DNA of 64,000 bases from positions 124,001-188,000 of the forward strand of contig JALPQD010000138.1 of assembly GCA_023101885.1 (NCBI GenBank), given 5' to 3'. The translations under genes were made by a program, and so were the position numbers. Shown piece by piece: positions 1-11,100 of this stretch. The DNA comes from Typhlomys cinereus. Taxonomy: Eukaryota; Chordata; Mammalia; Rodentia; Platacanthomyidae. Each line of letters begins with the position of its first letter. Position 1 is the stretch's first letter. The notes below the pieces were generated by a model. That model ran no database searches. It had not been told where the DNA came from and saw only the letters and a list, made by a program, of their open reading frames with translations.

Positions 1-9
1 AGGCATAGT

Positions 10-172
10 TTGGTTTTGAGACGCGGACTTGCTGTGCAGTCCAGGGTAACCTCAAACTCTCTGTGAACTCTAGACTTGCCTCCAACTTGCTTTGTGTCCC
101 AGATTAGTCTTGGATACACAGCATCTTTCTGTTTTAGCCTAGGTGAGCTAGGATTATTGGCACACAAAAACC
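10..172 (-). repeat. B1-like SINE, antisense, degraded
   Basis: The segment has the antisense B1 order: a TTTTGAGACG stretch, then a run resembling the 'cagggtaacctcaaactc' part of B1, then a second similar block. It is strongly diverged and lacks a clean tail, so ends are approximate. Confidence 0.4.
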
Positions 173-298
173 TCAACCAGCCCACAAATGGTTTTTTAAC
201 AAATATTTTCCCACCTGTTTTCTAAGTCTTCACTAAAATCTTATGTTTTACTTTGTAAGTGCAACATCGTTATTCCTGCTTTGTCTTGTTTATTAGTA

Positions 299-372
299 GT
301 AGTCAGCATTGAACCCAGGGCCATATGAGTGTTAAGCAAGTGCGCTGCAACTCAGCCATGTTGTAGCCCTCA
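299..372 (-). repeat. tRNA/ID-like SINE head, antisense
   Basis: The text 'attgaacccagggcc' followed by 'aagcaagtgcgctgcaa' and 'tcagccatg' is the reverse complement of a tRNA-derived SINE head with A and B boxes. With the B1-like piece just before it, this may be one broken B4-type composite. Confidence 0.5.
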
Positions 373-2149
373 AAGACATTCCAAGGGTGGGTCCAAAGCC
401 TCTACTGGACTTCCTCAGGAATCCATGGCAAGATGAAATCAGGCATCTGTGGTCAGGGGGCTGGAAGGAACAGTGTTTAACACAGTCAGTTTCAGTTCTA
501 CAAGGTGACGGGAGTTTGGGCAATGAAGTATGAATGTAGTATAAAGCCACTAAACCACACTCTTAAAAAATGGTTAGAGGAGTTTGTATATGACATCACA
601 ATTTAAACAATGAAAAACAAATCCCGGATCTAGACTGACTTAAAGCTGCCTGTTAACCCTGCCCCCTCCCCAAACACTCTGCTATCTGAAAGGACTCAGA
701 CTAAAATCTGGGTTCATTCCTTTGAGCCTTCCGATTTTCCACCAAGAAGAGAAATGCAACTGGTTCGATCTCCTAGGAAGAGAGTGCTACTACATAGAGG
801 GTCTTGAAATAGGACATGGGGGCAAGTCAGGTCAGGGAGACTTGAAGGTGTGCTAGTGTAAGGTTGTTTGCTTCCTTCTTCCTGTCGGGAAGAATGCCAG
901 TTGAGAGTAGGGCCACTTCTCTTAGAACTACTTGGCCCCCATAGGTCATGGTGATCCATGAATATCTTACTGGAATGGAAAGAAGGATGAGCAAGTGGGT
1001 AAAGGACTAAATAAGTGGACCGTCTCTCTCTAGACTTCTCATCAACAAAACACCGAAGCTAGGCTGGGACCCTGGGAGACGCCTATGGTCCTTGCCTCCT
1101 CCTATACTGCTGGCGTCGCTCTCTGAGCCCAGGAAGAAGAGGGTGTGATGGACTATGGAGGGACATATCTCATGTGGAAGACCAGAGCTGGCCAAGAACC
1201 TCCTTGTACACTTCAGGCCTGTCTCCTACTGGGAGAGTCCAGGTGGTCACTAGGCCACATGGAGAGGAAGTGGGCAGGCATGGTGGTGGTGGAGCAGGGA
1301 AAGAGATTTGGAGGAGGCAAACAAGAGTTTAAAGTCTGAAAGGAGAGACTTGACCATTTTGTCATTCAGAAAGATTGGGAAGTTGATTAAGACTTCTTTT
1401 TCTACTTTTATAAGCATATTAAGTACTCATCCCAGTTTCCCTCCCTCACCCCTCCCTTTCATCCCTTCTCTTCCCTTCATTGTTCCCTCCTACTCCCTCC
1501 CTCACCTGAGTGCTTTTATGGACCCCCCCCAGGGTACACTCTAGCTTGTCTACACCTTTGGGAGTAGGCCACCTCACTGATACATGTGTTTCTCTTCACT
1601 CATCCAGTTTTAGACCCAAAGCTTTCCACTGTAAGTTCTCATTCTATGGGTATAATAACAGCTACCTACAGAGCAGTTTCATCTACTGTCTTCCTACCTA
1701 TAGGTTAATTGGCTGTCATCCCTACTGATCTTTTTCCTTCCCTTTTTTAGGTTTTTGTTCTAGTTTACAGTAACAGGGATGTGTACCATCCTGACAAGCG
1801 GGTCTTGAATCTAATCAGAGAGCTGTTGTTGTCTCCTTGGTATTCATGCCGCTATTACACCAGTGGTCACCTGCTGCCATGGTGATTTATATTGCAACTT
1901 ACAGATCCTGCCCTGGTCAAGGCTTTAAAAAAAAAAAACAACAACTATTCAGTCCTCCAGCCTTCCTGATCCACTGAGTCCACTCCAGAGGAAGGAGGCG
2001 GGGTCTCTTGCCTGGGTATACATATTCCTCAGGTGACCGATGGCCAATGGTGCTCTGCCCCCCAACTACTCTGTTGCAAGCCACACCCACCCCAGGACAC
2101 TCTGGAGGGAAGGGACCTAGTGTCAGATCCTAACTTTGAAAAAAGAAAT
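373..2149. other. Intronic sequence, nothing recognised
   Basis: No exon, RNA gene or clear repeat was seen. It holds a pyrimidine-rich stretch at about 1430-1510 and a short A-run at about 1927-1938. Open frames here are short and lack codon bias. Confidence 0.6.
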
Positions 2150-2297
2150 GCAAGCAGGGCATGGTGGTGCAAGGCCGCAATCTAGCACCAAGGAGACCAG
2201 GCAGCAGAATCTGTTCAAGGCCAGCAGGGACTGCATAGCATGTACCAGGCCAGCCTGGGTTCCGTAGGAAGACTCTGTCTCCAAAACAAAAGAGACA
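2150..2297 (+). repeat. B1-like SINE
   Basis: It starts with a GCAGGGCATGGTGGTGCA-type head, contains 'ggccagcctggg' and ends 'gactctgtctccaaaacaaaa', the diagnostic order of a 7SL-derived B1 monomer in sense orientation. Confidence 0.75.
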
Positions 2298-2884
2298 CAA
2301 AGCTCAGGCCACTCTGTGGTCTGGGTCTCTTTCCTCCTGTGTGGGTTTTGTTTTCTAGGTGTCTCCCTTTTCAGTTCCTCCTTTCAGTGTCTGCACTAAC
2401 CAGAGATCAAGGCTGCCTTTCCCAGTAGAAAATGACCGTAAGTCCAACTCTCTCCTGTCAAGGGCCAAGCTGTCCAGCACCCCAGTCACAAGCATCGCTG
2501 TCCCCTCAAGTTCCTCCTCTCCCTCGTGCTGTTCCTGTTCTACCTCCGAAAGGTACTACTTCCTCACTACTCACTCGCGCACCTTGCACATGTGACTACA
2601 ATAAGAAAACGCTTCTTATCTCTGAGAAGCTTGCGGGCTTCAAAGCGCAGCATGCAGACCAAGTTCGGGTTCAGTCTTCCTGCTTCTGTCACTTGCTGCC
2701 TAACTACAAATCATAGAGTAAATGCTTGCTGTCTCTAAAGCTTCCTTAAGTTTCTTCAGTCATCATCATAGTTCTTACTGGACTGAGAGGATTAAATCAT
2801 ATATGGAAAATGGCTATCGTGATGACATATGTATGCTAGATCAAGTAGGCTGGGTTTTATCACTAACCTAGATTTTTCTATCAT

Positions 2885-3236
2885 CTGAACATGTCACTCC
2901 TGAGTGTGGGTGTTGATTCCCCAATGTGGCGGTGTTGGGAGGTGAGGCCTATGGGGGAGGTGAGGCCTATGGGGGAGGTGGGCCCTGGGAGAGGTGTGTC
3001 TGGTCCCCTCTTGTTCTCATTCTGTCCCTGCCACCCCAACTGCTACTCTCTCTTCTAACCATTCGTCTTTGTGCCACAGTCTTGACACAGTAAGAAAATC
3101 CTCGCCAGAGGTTGGCCCTTTGACTTGGACCTTTCCCAGCCTCCTAAACTGCAAGAAAACAAATTTCCGTTCCTTTATCACTGACCAAGTCTGAGGAACC
3201 CTGTTGCAGCAATGTGAAACAGACTACGTCTAGTAC
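2885..3236 (+). repeat. MaLR-type LTR-like repeat
   Basis: Phrases such as 'ccccaatgtggcggtgttggg', 'gacttggacctttcccagcctc' and the terminal 'gcaatgtgaaacagactac' match the general layout of mammalian MaLR/MST-MLT-like LTRs. The exact subfamily cannot be assigned by eye. Confidence 0.55.
2940..2975. repeat. Exact 18-bp tandem duplication
   Basis: The unit AGGTGAGGCCTATGGGGG occurs twice head to tail (2940-2957, 2958-2975), followed by a degraded third partial unit. It lies inside the LTR-like repeat. Confidence 0.9.
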
Positions 3237-4229
3237 CACCAATCACCAGGTGCTTAAAGGAGCACTCCGCGTCTTGCCTCTTGTCTTCCGTTCAAACCTC
3301 CTCACCCCTCCCAGTTCTCCATCTAGTCCCCGTACCCGCACAGCTCTCTGACTGTCAGCATCTCCCCAATGGGGTCTTCCTTTTCTCAGCTGGTCCGCAC
3401 CTCATGCCCGTGGTCTAGCCACACTCTGTGCCGACCCCTGGGCTTCCTCATCCACTCTCCTCCTGTTATATCCATCTCATCAAACCTTGACCTCCATCAG
3501 TCTAACCCCCCCACACACACATACCTTCAGCTGTTTTCCCTCTCAAGCACCCACCCGTTCTTCAGCCCATATCATTGCTTTTCTGTTTCCATCACCCCGA
3601 GTCCAAAGCTACTTCCTGGGACAAGGAACTCCCCCACCCCTGACACACACACCTCCGGTGCCATGTCATTTATAGTTTTCCTCTTAGAGAACCTAAGAGG
3701 AAACTTCAGTAGCAACCTCTTCCTTCAGCTTCCTCTACACTTCTCAGGGCAGGTATTTCTATACTCTGGTGTCTTTTCCTATGGTTTCCTTCTCAACTTT
3801 CCTAGTGAGTGGTATTTATCTTGGAGGAACTGATATGTCTGGGGTCTTGTGCATTTTATTCCAACTTTTCTCCTCTCTCTGTTCAGTCCAGTGATGGAAA
3901 CTCTCCTATTGCCAGGGCTCAGCAATCATGTTTACGCTGACTCAAACCGCCTTACGATAATGTCGAAAACTGATCATGATCTTAACAATGACATCAAGTA
4001 GCTTTGCTCCTCTCCTTGTGCTTCCATTTCAGTAACTCCAAAATCCGTCAATGGGCCTGGTAGGGAAGAGCGAGAGCATCCGAGATTCTCTTCTCTTCCT
4101 TCCCACAGTGGATCAGCCTCTGAGTCTCTTCAGTCTCCACCTACTTCTTGTCTATTCCTCCACTGACACTGAGTTCAACAGCCATAGCTAATTCTAGCCA
4201 TAGCTAGAAGATGGCAACCTCATCCTACC
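3237..4229. other. Intronic sequence, C/T-rich on the plus strand
   Basis: The stretch is pyrimidine-rich and gives a 154-residue plus-strand frame (3369-3833) of low-complexity Ser/Pro/His composition with no domain. I see no splice context for it. It may contain more decayed L2 sequence. Confidence 0.5.
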
Positions 4230-4800
4230 AACTGTGATGCCCATTGGAGGCTTAGACCCTCTAAGCCACACACAACCGTGCCATCGAAGTGATCTTACAC
4301 TCCTGATTAAAACCCCTACTGCCCCCTAACTGCATCCAGGAAAAATGCCACCCTACTTATTAACATGATTTTGAAGGCTCTTTCGCCATACAATGTCCAA
4401 GTACCAATGACAACCTCTTTCGACCCCTGAATAGCTGCCCATGTAGACTTTCAAAATGCAATCTGCTCCCTTCTACTCCCCTGCTGTCTGAATTAAACTT
4501 TTCCTTCTTCTAAAGACACCTTCCACAATCACCACCTCCAGGAGGCCCTCCCTCCCTCTCCAAGTTGAAGGTCCCTCAAACATACTGACATCTCATATCT
4601 CCAATAGAACAGTGTTCACCCTGCATTTCACTTGCCTGACTGGTCTACCTGAGTGTCTGCAGAAGGCATGTAGACCCAAGAAGACAGGGATTCTGTTTTT
4701 TCATCACTGAATTCCAAGAGCCTAACAAACTACTAGCCATATCACAGGTGTTCAATGCTTATTAGGTGGATTAATGGATATATAAACAAATGAACCCATT
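4230..4800 (+). repeat. L2 LINE 3' end
   Basis: The order is typical of L2: 'aggaggccctccctccctct', then 'acatactgacatctcatat', then 'aagacagggattctgttttttcatcactgaattcc', then 'caggtgttcaatgctta'. It is ancient and diverged. The long quotations are split; boundaries are approximate. Confidence 0.65.
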
Positions 4801-6235
4801 AGCACCTCTGGGGTATAAGAGAGTCATTGGCAAATCATAAACCATTCATACCTGACTCCTATCGTCCTCAAGCAAACATATCTTCTTACCCTCCCCCAGC
4901 TACCAACCTGATGTCCTGTGAGTTGCAGAGGTCTGGGCCATGCCTCCTTTAATTGTGTGCCCCTGAACAATCTGACTATAAAATGCATGCTTGCATCCAT
5001 CTGCCTGTTGCAGGAGAGCATAGCACAGGTGCTCTAGGGCTTGTAGAAGGACTCACAGAGGGAACTCAGTACAGAACTGCCCAAGTGACTGCGTGGTAGA
5101 AGGTCATGACATCAGTGGAGGAGCAGGGAATTGGGTGGAAAGGTTCAGAACAAAGCTACTCCACCATCACAGCCATGGGACCGTGGCAAACACCATAGTT
5201 TGGGACTAGAAGTCAAACCTGGCCCTGGCTGCATGAAGATCACAAACAGAACTGTCTTTATATGCTTCTCTGCCATGGGCACAGCAAATGTTTAGCTTTC
5301 TGCACAACCTGCCTTGAGCTGCCCTCAGACATACAATTTCAGTGCCCAAATCTGCTGAAAATGGGTAACCAAGTTCCATCCTCAGTGGGGTTTCATCCCT
5401 CCCCACATAGTGATTATACAAAATACAGAGTTATGAGATTCAATTCTTGTTGCGGATGGGGGTCCCCTATAACAAGGTCCAAAGCTATGTCACGAACAAG
5501 TGCATGAACCGGGACCTCTAGTACCATCCTGAGATGAAAATAAAAATTGATAACTGACATCTTCTAAAGAACCTGATTGGGTTTCAGATGGGAACTGTTC
5601 TCAGCCCTGGCCGAAGACTCCTAGTGGACAGCGAGATGACCTGTCCGCGGGAAACACAGTGCCAGCTGTCCTTCTAAGCAAATGTTGACAAGCCAGCAGT
5701 CTTCAAGGACATGTTGGCTCCCAGGTGAGGTACTTCTACATCTTTCAGGGTTCCTCCTCTGCTCAGATACTTTGCACACCCCTACTTCCCACCAGAAGAA
5801 GCATCTGCCTTCCTCTCTTCTAACCATTTTGTTATGGGGAAGGATGAACAGAAATGATTTGCTCCTTCCTCCCTCCTTCCGTCCCTCCCTCCCTTCCTCC
5901 TTCCCTCTCTCCCTCCTTTTGCCTATATGAGGACCCAGAGACTCAGAGAATATTATGGCACTTCCTGTTCATTTGGGTAAGATTAATTGTAGCTTGGGTC
6001 AAGATCACTGGAGGAAGTGAATGTGATGAATTTTCAAGACAATCCCGGTGGAGTCCCAGTGGACGACAGCATCAATGGCAGAAAGCAAGAATGACGGAGC
6101 TTATCATTCCAAAGACGCCTCCACTCAAAAACGCATCTGCACAGCTCTCACCTGGGACTGGCTTGCTCCAGGAGGTTTTCCTGGGCAAGACACAGCAGAG
6201 TCTTGAGGGTGAATCTTCCTTGTCCTCTAGACTAT
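4801..6235. other. Intronic sequence, nothing recognised outside one low-complexity tract
   Basis: No exon-like or repeat consensus was recognised apart from the pyrimidine tract at 5861-5918. Open frames on both strands are short. Confidence 0.55.
5861..5918. repeat. CCTT/CCCT pyrimidine microsatellite
   Basis: An uninterrupted pyrimidine run made of irregular TTCC and TCCC units. Confidence 0.9.
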
Positions 6236-6350
6236 AGATTTAGAATCACCTGGAAGATGGTTCAGGCACATGTCTGGGTATGTCCATGATGCCGTCTCCA
6301 GAGAGGATAAAAGGAAAGGAGATGATCTACTCTGGATGTGGGTGGCAGCA
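6236..6350 (+). repeat. Rodent interspersed repeat, family R (fragment)
   Basis: It shares the module 'aatcacctgg...tctccagagagga...ctctggatgtgggtggca' with longer copies near 10.7, 12.8, 22.0, 28.8 and 33.5 kb in this window. I cannot assign a database name with certainty (L1 3' end or LTR-like). Confidence 0.5.
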
Positions 6351-6424
6351 TTGCACAAAAGAGGAACACTGACAGAATAAATAGGCAAAAGCAAAGTGGG
6401 GCTGAAAGTCGCCATTCCCTTTTC

Positions 6425-6562
6425 ACATAAAAATGGTGCACGGGTACGGCAGTAACCTGCAATTCTGGACCCGGGAGGGGAAGCCTGGAAAATCCCATAG
6501 CGAAGCAATCCAGAATGATTCTGGATGTCACTCTTGGGCCTCCACAGGTTCACGCGCGCACG

Positions 6563-6610
<48 letters not shown>
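6425..6610 (+). repeat. tRNA-SINE body and tail ending in a CA microsatellite
   Basis: The segment 'gcgaagcaatccagaatgat' followed by 'ctcttgggcctccacagg' and a (CG/CA)n tract matches the 3' half of the older tRNA-SINE subfamily seen complete at 43.7 kb. The terminal alternating run (about 6551-6608) begins with CGCGCA units. Confidence 0.6.
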
Positions 6611-6754
6611 GTAAGCAAAAAATAAGAAGACAACAAAGCCATTTACTTAAGCAATATCTTCCTTGATTTTCCAGAAGAGCTCATTCCCCCAAAGAGGAAG
6701 ACCCTTCGTGCTACAATTTAAGCGGCACTGAAGCCACAGCCTTACAGAGTCTGC

Positions 6755-6905
6755 AGAGCAAGGCGGCCTCAGAATAGGAGGACAGAGCGTTCATATTAAT
6801 TAACATCTCCATGGAAAGAAAGGCCTCTCTGGGGAGAATCTGTTTGATTATTCTTATTTACTCAGTGCTGTTACTGCCTGCTGCCCTATCCTCACTCCTA
6901 AGAAG
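6755..6905. promoter_or_regulatory. Candidate conserved non-coding block
   Basis: A repeat-free block with an ATTAATTAA core, a 'tccatggaa' motif and 'tgtttgattattct'. Such AT-rich homeodomain-type sites in single-copy intron suggest an enhancer, but conservation was not tested. Confidence 0.3.
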
Positions 6906-8253
6906 CCTAAAAGGATTCTTGCAAAGGAAAAGAAGCAGCGTAGACATTGGATGGAGACTATAGGCAAATGGGGGAAGGGCAGAGATGTATTACCCCTGGG
7001 TCTCTATGCTCAGAATATTGCCAGTGAGTATTGTGGAGTTCGTGCCCACTTTATGTCCTGCATATGAACATGAGGCTCTAAGCAGAACCAGTCGGAGGGT
7101 TATTTCCTGGGAAATCCACATGACAGGGAGTTTTGCTTCCAAGCCAGACTGTCTGTGGAGTGCCCCAAGTCTAGAAATAATGGACCTGTAGCACCCAACA
7201 TTCTATGTGACAGCTGTGGCGAGTGACCCTACCCCCTACCTTGCCCAGATGGCAATCATGTGAGAAATGGCCAGATTATTGATCTAGTCACTTGCTTGAA
7301 CAAAAAAATGATTAATTAATGGAAGAGGGCCACCACATGGCAAAAAACGGAGGGGGAAAAATGTTTGTTCTGTGGCTTTGCCTGCTTTCATTTATTTGGC
7401 ACCCCCTTTGACACGGTCCCTGCAAGTGAGTTGGGGGGACGACTGGACATCGACTGCTGAAGGAGACCCATTTCGGGGCTGCCTTTGAGGGCTTCCCATC
7501 CACCGAGGAAGATGAAAAGTTAAACATGTGTCTACTTTACAAACCTTTTGGGATACACCTCCCTGTGTTCCTCATCCCGTAAACACTCATCCTTGTCTGT
7601 AAGAACGAAGCTATACAAGGACATGTTTTTAGACTACATGTATGCATGTGTGTACACACATTCCCCCTAATTCCGACACCCACAGATGAGATGCGAACGG
7701 CTGCTATGTGGGGGCAGGGCCTGGGTCGTGTCATTGTGGGATGGCAGGCGAGCCCTAGCTCCAACCTCCTTGTACTGGAAGTTTCTGCCTTAGCTGATTT
7801 ATTCCGAGGAGCATCTGGGCCCAGAGAACAATGTGTTCTGCTATCTCAATGAGCAGCTGCGTAGTCATCCCTGGAACTGAACTCTCCATCCCTAATCTTT
7901 ACACTTTCCTCCATCCCCTGCCCTCTCCCAGGACTGCAGAAACCCAGTCATAGACAGAGCCCTCTGGCTTCATGCCTGTGAGTCCAGGACCAGACCTACA
8001 AAGGCATCTGCAAGTCCCCAGTTCACGCTCTGGACCCGCAACCCTGTTCAGAAACGAAGGTAAGCTCACCCGAGGTGTCCCAAGACTTCTAAGCTCCAAG
8101 CCGTGGAATTGGTTCAAGGCAATCCAAGCCCTGAAAAACTCACCCTGAACTAACCCTACCCTGAGCTTGGCACTCCAGCTTTGGATAACACTAACACATT
8201 CCTTCGAATGCTGGCCTTAAAGTCTCCTCTGCCTACTTAATGAGGAACATTAT
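6906..8253. other. Intronic single-copy sequence around the steroid element
   Basis: No exon or clear repeat was recognised. The only feature called within it is the palindromic receptor element at 7825-7839. Confidence 0.5.
7825..7839. promoter_or_regulatory. Perfect palindromic glucocorticoid/progesterone response element
   Basis: The sequence is AGAACAATGTGTTCT: two perfect inverted AGAACA half-sites separated by 3 bp, the full 15-bp consensus for GR, PR, AR and MR dimers. All 12 specified bases match, for which about 0.004 occurrences are expected by chance in 64 kb of equal base composition. ZBTB16 is a well-known steroid-induced gene, which raises the prior for function. Confidence 0.75.
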
Positions 8254-8280
8254 CTTTCTTTTTTTTTTTTTTTTTTTCTT
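8254..8280. repeat. Poly-T tract
   Basis: Near-pure run of T with two C interruptions. It may be the tail of an unrecognised antisense retroelement. Confidence 0.85.
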
Positions 8281-8784
8281 TTAAAGCTAGTGCCTCCAGA
8301 GCAGGGAAGAAAAATGATCTACTTTTATCTCCCTTGCAGCCTAGAACATAGCTAGGCCCATAGTCACAACTCCATTTAGCAGTAAGAATGAATGACCCCA
8401 ACACAGAAACTCTAAATCTTGTGGCTGGAGGAGAGAGTCAGAGGACGCTGCTCGCCCTCCCCACCCCTGCAGCCTGGCCCAAGGCTTGGGCAGCTCTGGA
8501 GCACTGGCCCAGATCTCCAGCCTGGCACTCCATACCTGCTCAGGAAACTACTGCTCAGAATTTTAACTTGGATCCTGTGAGTCAGGCCTCAGGCTTCTGT
8601 GGTGGTCCCTGATGCTCTGTGTTGTTCCTGTGTTCAGGGTCTTGTATTTCTGACTTAGTGCTTCACTAGAAACAGTGAAAGATTAAAAAGAGAATTCTGA
8701 TCCACGGGGATATGCTGATAGCTTCCCCTTCCTTACCCTAGTTACCACATGACACACCTCTGCTGAGGTCATTAGTAGCTTAGC

Positions 8785-8960
8785 CACACTGTACACATGC
8801 ATGCACCTATACACTCATGCATACATGTGTATGCATATATACATACTCGTGTGTGTAAACAATACATGAGCATATACATGCATAGGTATATACATACACA
8901 TGTGCACACATGCACATACTCCATGTGCACACGTGCATGCATGCCTGTGCCTACACAGGA
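8785..8960. repeat. Alternating CATG/CA low-complexity tract
   Basis: About 170 bp of irregular ACAC, ATGCAT, TACATA and TGTG words. Alternating purine-pyrimidine composition could favour Z-DNA or hairpins. No SINE body was recognised next to it. Confidence 0.8.
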
Positions 8961-9054
8961 CTTTCACATTATGTCTTTACCAGTGCCAAGACAAAATTGA
9001 TGGTGATGAGCAAAGGAGACAAGACGATTAGCCGGATAGGTTTATGGCAACAGG

Positions 9055-9345
9055 CAACAGACCCATTTGTTTTGTGTTTTGCAGAATATAAAAGCGCCGA
9101 AACATTTTAATTTTAAATTCTTATCATTGAATTTACTGCTTTTTCTCTCGCAATGATTTGTGTTGCTTTTTAATTTTTACAGTCTCTACAGAAGCCAGAT
9201 GCTACCGCCTAAGGACAAAATAATAAAAACCTACTGCAGTCATGAGTTACAGAACCAAAAAGAAACAAGCAGTTGACAGAAGTTAATATCTCAATTTAAC
9301 AGTGCTGCTTTGCTAATGATCCTTTGATATGTGTTTATTTAGAAA
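9055..9345. promoter_or_regulatory. Candidate conserved non-coding block, AT-rich
   Basis: A repeat-free AT-rich stretch with 'gaatataaaagcgccg', 'tcgcaatgattt', 'gctaatgatcctttgat' (a TCF/LEF-like CTTTGAT) and several AATTTA words. Its single-copy look and motif density suggest an enhancer. Confidence 0.3.
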
Positions 9346-9429
9346 GGTCTGATCTTGACCTTGAAGGCAAACTCCACCACAAAGTCTTTATGAGAAAAGA
9401 AAAGGACTTTATTTATAGATTGGCTTTGT

Positions 9430-10704
9430 GTCAATCACTCCAGCAGCTGGTCCACAAGTGACAGACCATTGGGAGACGGGTTTGGAGGGGATTGAGACAA
9501 ACATCCCAAATGAAGTGCTCATCTTGGGATGGGTGTGGGAGAGGAGACAGGAAGTAGGGTTCTAAGGAACATAAGAGACATGGGGGGCAAGGGACGGGGT
9601 TCCCGCTTTTCTGCTTTCTTTGAAATCCCTCCAGGCAGTGAGACGGAACCAAACATACTAAGTCCAAGAGAGAAGACAACATGCACAGAGGTGAGACAAG
9701 GTAGAGTAAGAACTTTCCAGCAATTGCATGGAAGATGAACTGTCCGATCCCCTGGCGGCAGGCATGCAGATATGTGATCCCCAAGGTCTCTACAGTGGGG
9801 ATAGTACTCGGCTTTGTCTAGCCTCTTCCCTCTCCCCAGAGCTAGGGGGAATCCCTGGGCTTTGAGGAGGCCAGCAGAGGGCCTCCTCGCCCCATCTCGC
9901 CCCGGGGATTCCTGTACCAGGCCACCTCTTGAGGCTCCTCCAGTGAGAAGCTTTCTGCTCCCCAAAGTCCTGGGCTTCCTGCATTTGTTTTAACCTTCCT
10001 AGAAAACCAAGGGGGTCTTTCTTTGCTGAGCAGTGTCCTTCAAACCTCCCACCCCTGCTGCATTCAGTTCTTGACCCCACACACTTTGTTCCCCTCATCT
10101 GTCCCAGAGCTTTACTGTCATGGTCTCAATGACCCCCCCCAGGGGGAGGGGATGGTACAGAACTTCTGAGAACAAAACTCACAAATCCAAGATGTCCCCA
10201 GCTGTGTTCAAGGTGTCCAGCTCTGAGGCCTCCATCGCTACCTCTTTCTGGACCTCCACCTGGGTGGCTTGTACCAGCCATGCTCATCCATGCCAGACAC
10301 CACCCTACAAGGCCTCTGTGTTCTTCTCTCCAGTCCACCTTGGCTTACTTTAAAAAAAAAAAAAAAATCTAGCACTTCATTCCCTGATAGGCAGCAGGCA
10401 ATCTCAAGGTACCAGCCGGGCTCCCACCTGCCAGCCTCTTCCTGTTGGCTTAAACCCTGAAGACATCACCTGCACATCACTTCTAAAGAAGGCTCAGGAA
10501 AAAGTACCTTAACTAAAGGCTTAAGGTCCTAACAAACACGAGACAGGACATCTGTGGTCTGGGCCTGTCTCCTCCAGCTTCGAGTTCCACATTTGGTCTC
10601 AGTTGTGACATTAAAGCTCCATTACAGCTACAGTTTTCAAATATACAAAGTTCTGTGCTGGCTGCCTTTCACACCCTTCATCCTGGTTTCTTCACTTTGG
10701 CTTT
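9430..10704. other. Intronic sequence, nothing recognised
   Basis: It contains overlapping minus-strand frames of 117, 148 and 102 residues (9431-10098) rich in Pro, Ser, Leu and Gly, with no domain and no convincing splice sites. A short A-run is at 10352-10367. Confidence 0.5.
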
Positions 10705-11100
10705 CTGTCATAGTTAGATACAGGTGTTAACTTGGTGATTGAGACTTGCACTCTTGGCACAGTTGTGAAGAGTTGGTAGTTGAGTTGAGGGTATTGTCTG
10801 ATGGATGGGGGGGAGGGCTCAGTCCATGATGGGTGGGACTAGGCTCTTGACAGGTGAGTAAGAAGGAGGAAACTGGTGAAGGAAGTTAGCATCCTTCTGT
10901 ACACTTGGCCAGACATGCTGGTCTAGCAAGTGAGGACTGTCCCTTCCTCAGTGTCCTATGGATACGGCGTGGCCCTCGGCTTCTGCAGCTGCTGTGTGCT
11001 CTCTTTCCAAGTTGAACCAATCATAAGCCAAAATAAAACTCTGTTCCTCTCAAGCCAATGGGTCTTGAGTTTACAGACAACACGCAGATAACTGCAACAC
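10705..11100 (+). repeat. Rodent interspersed repeat, family R (copy 1)
   Basis: It is alignable by eye over about 400 bp with the copy at 22022-22445. Both open 'tgtcatagtta..acaggtgt.aacttg', share 'cttggccagacatgctggtct' and end near 'caaaataaaactctgttcc' or an equivalent AATAAA-like segment. Family name not assigned. Confidence 0.7.

Noticed and set aside
5588..5602. GGGAACTGTTCT near 5590 as a receptor element
   Set aside because: Half-sites have the wrong spacing (no 3-bp spacer).
9519..10098. Overlapping minus-strand frames of 117-148 residues
   Set aside because: Three frames open at once in GC-rich DNA, with no domain and no splice sites.
10905..10940. p53-like AGACATGCTGGTCTAGCAAG
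   Set aside because: The second half-site does not fit and the sequence is part of a repeat present in several copies.
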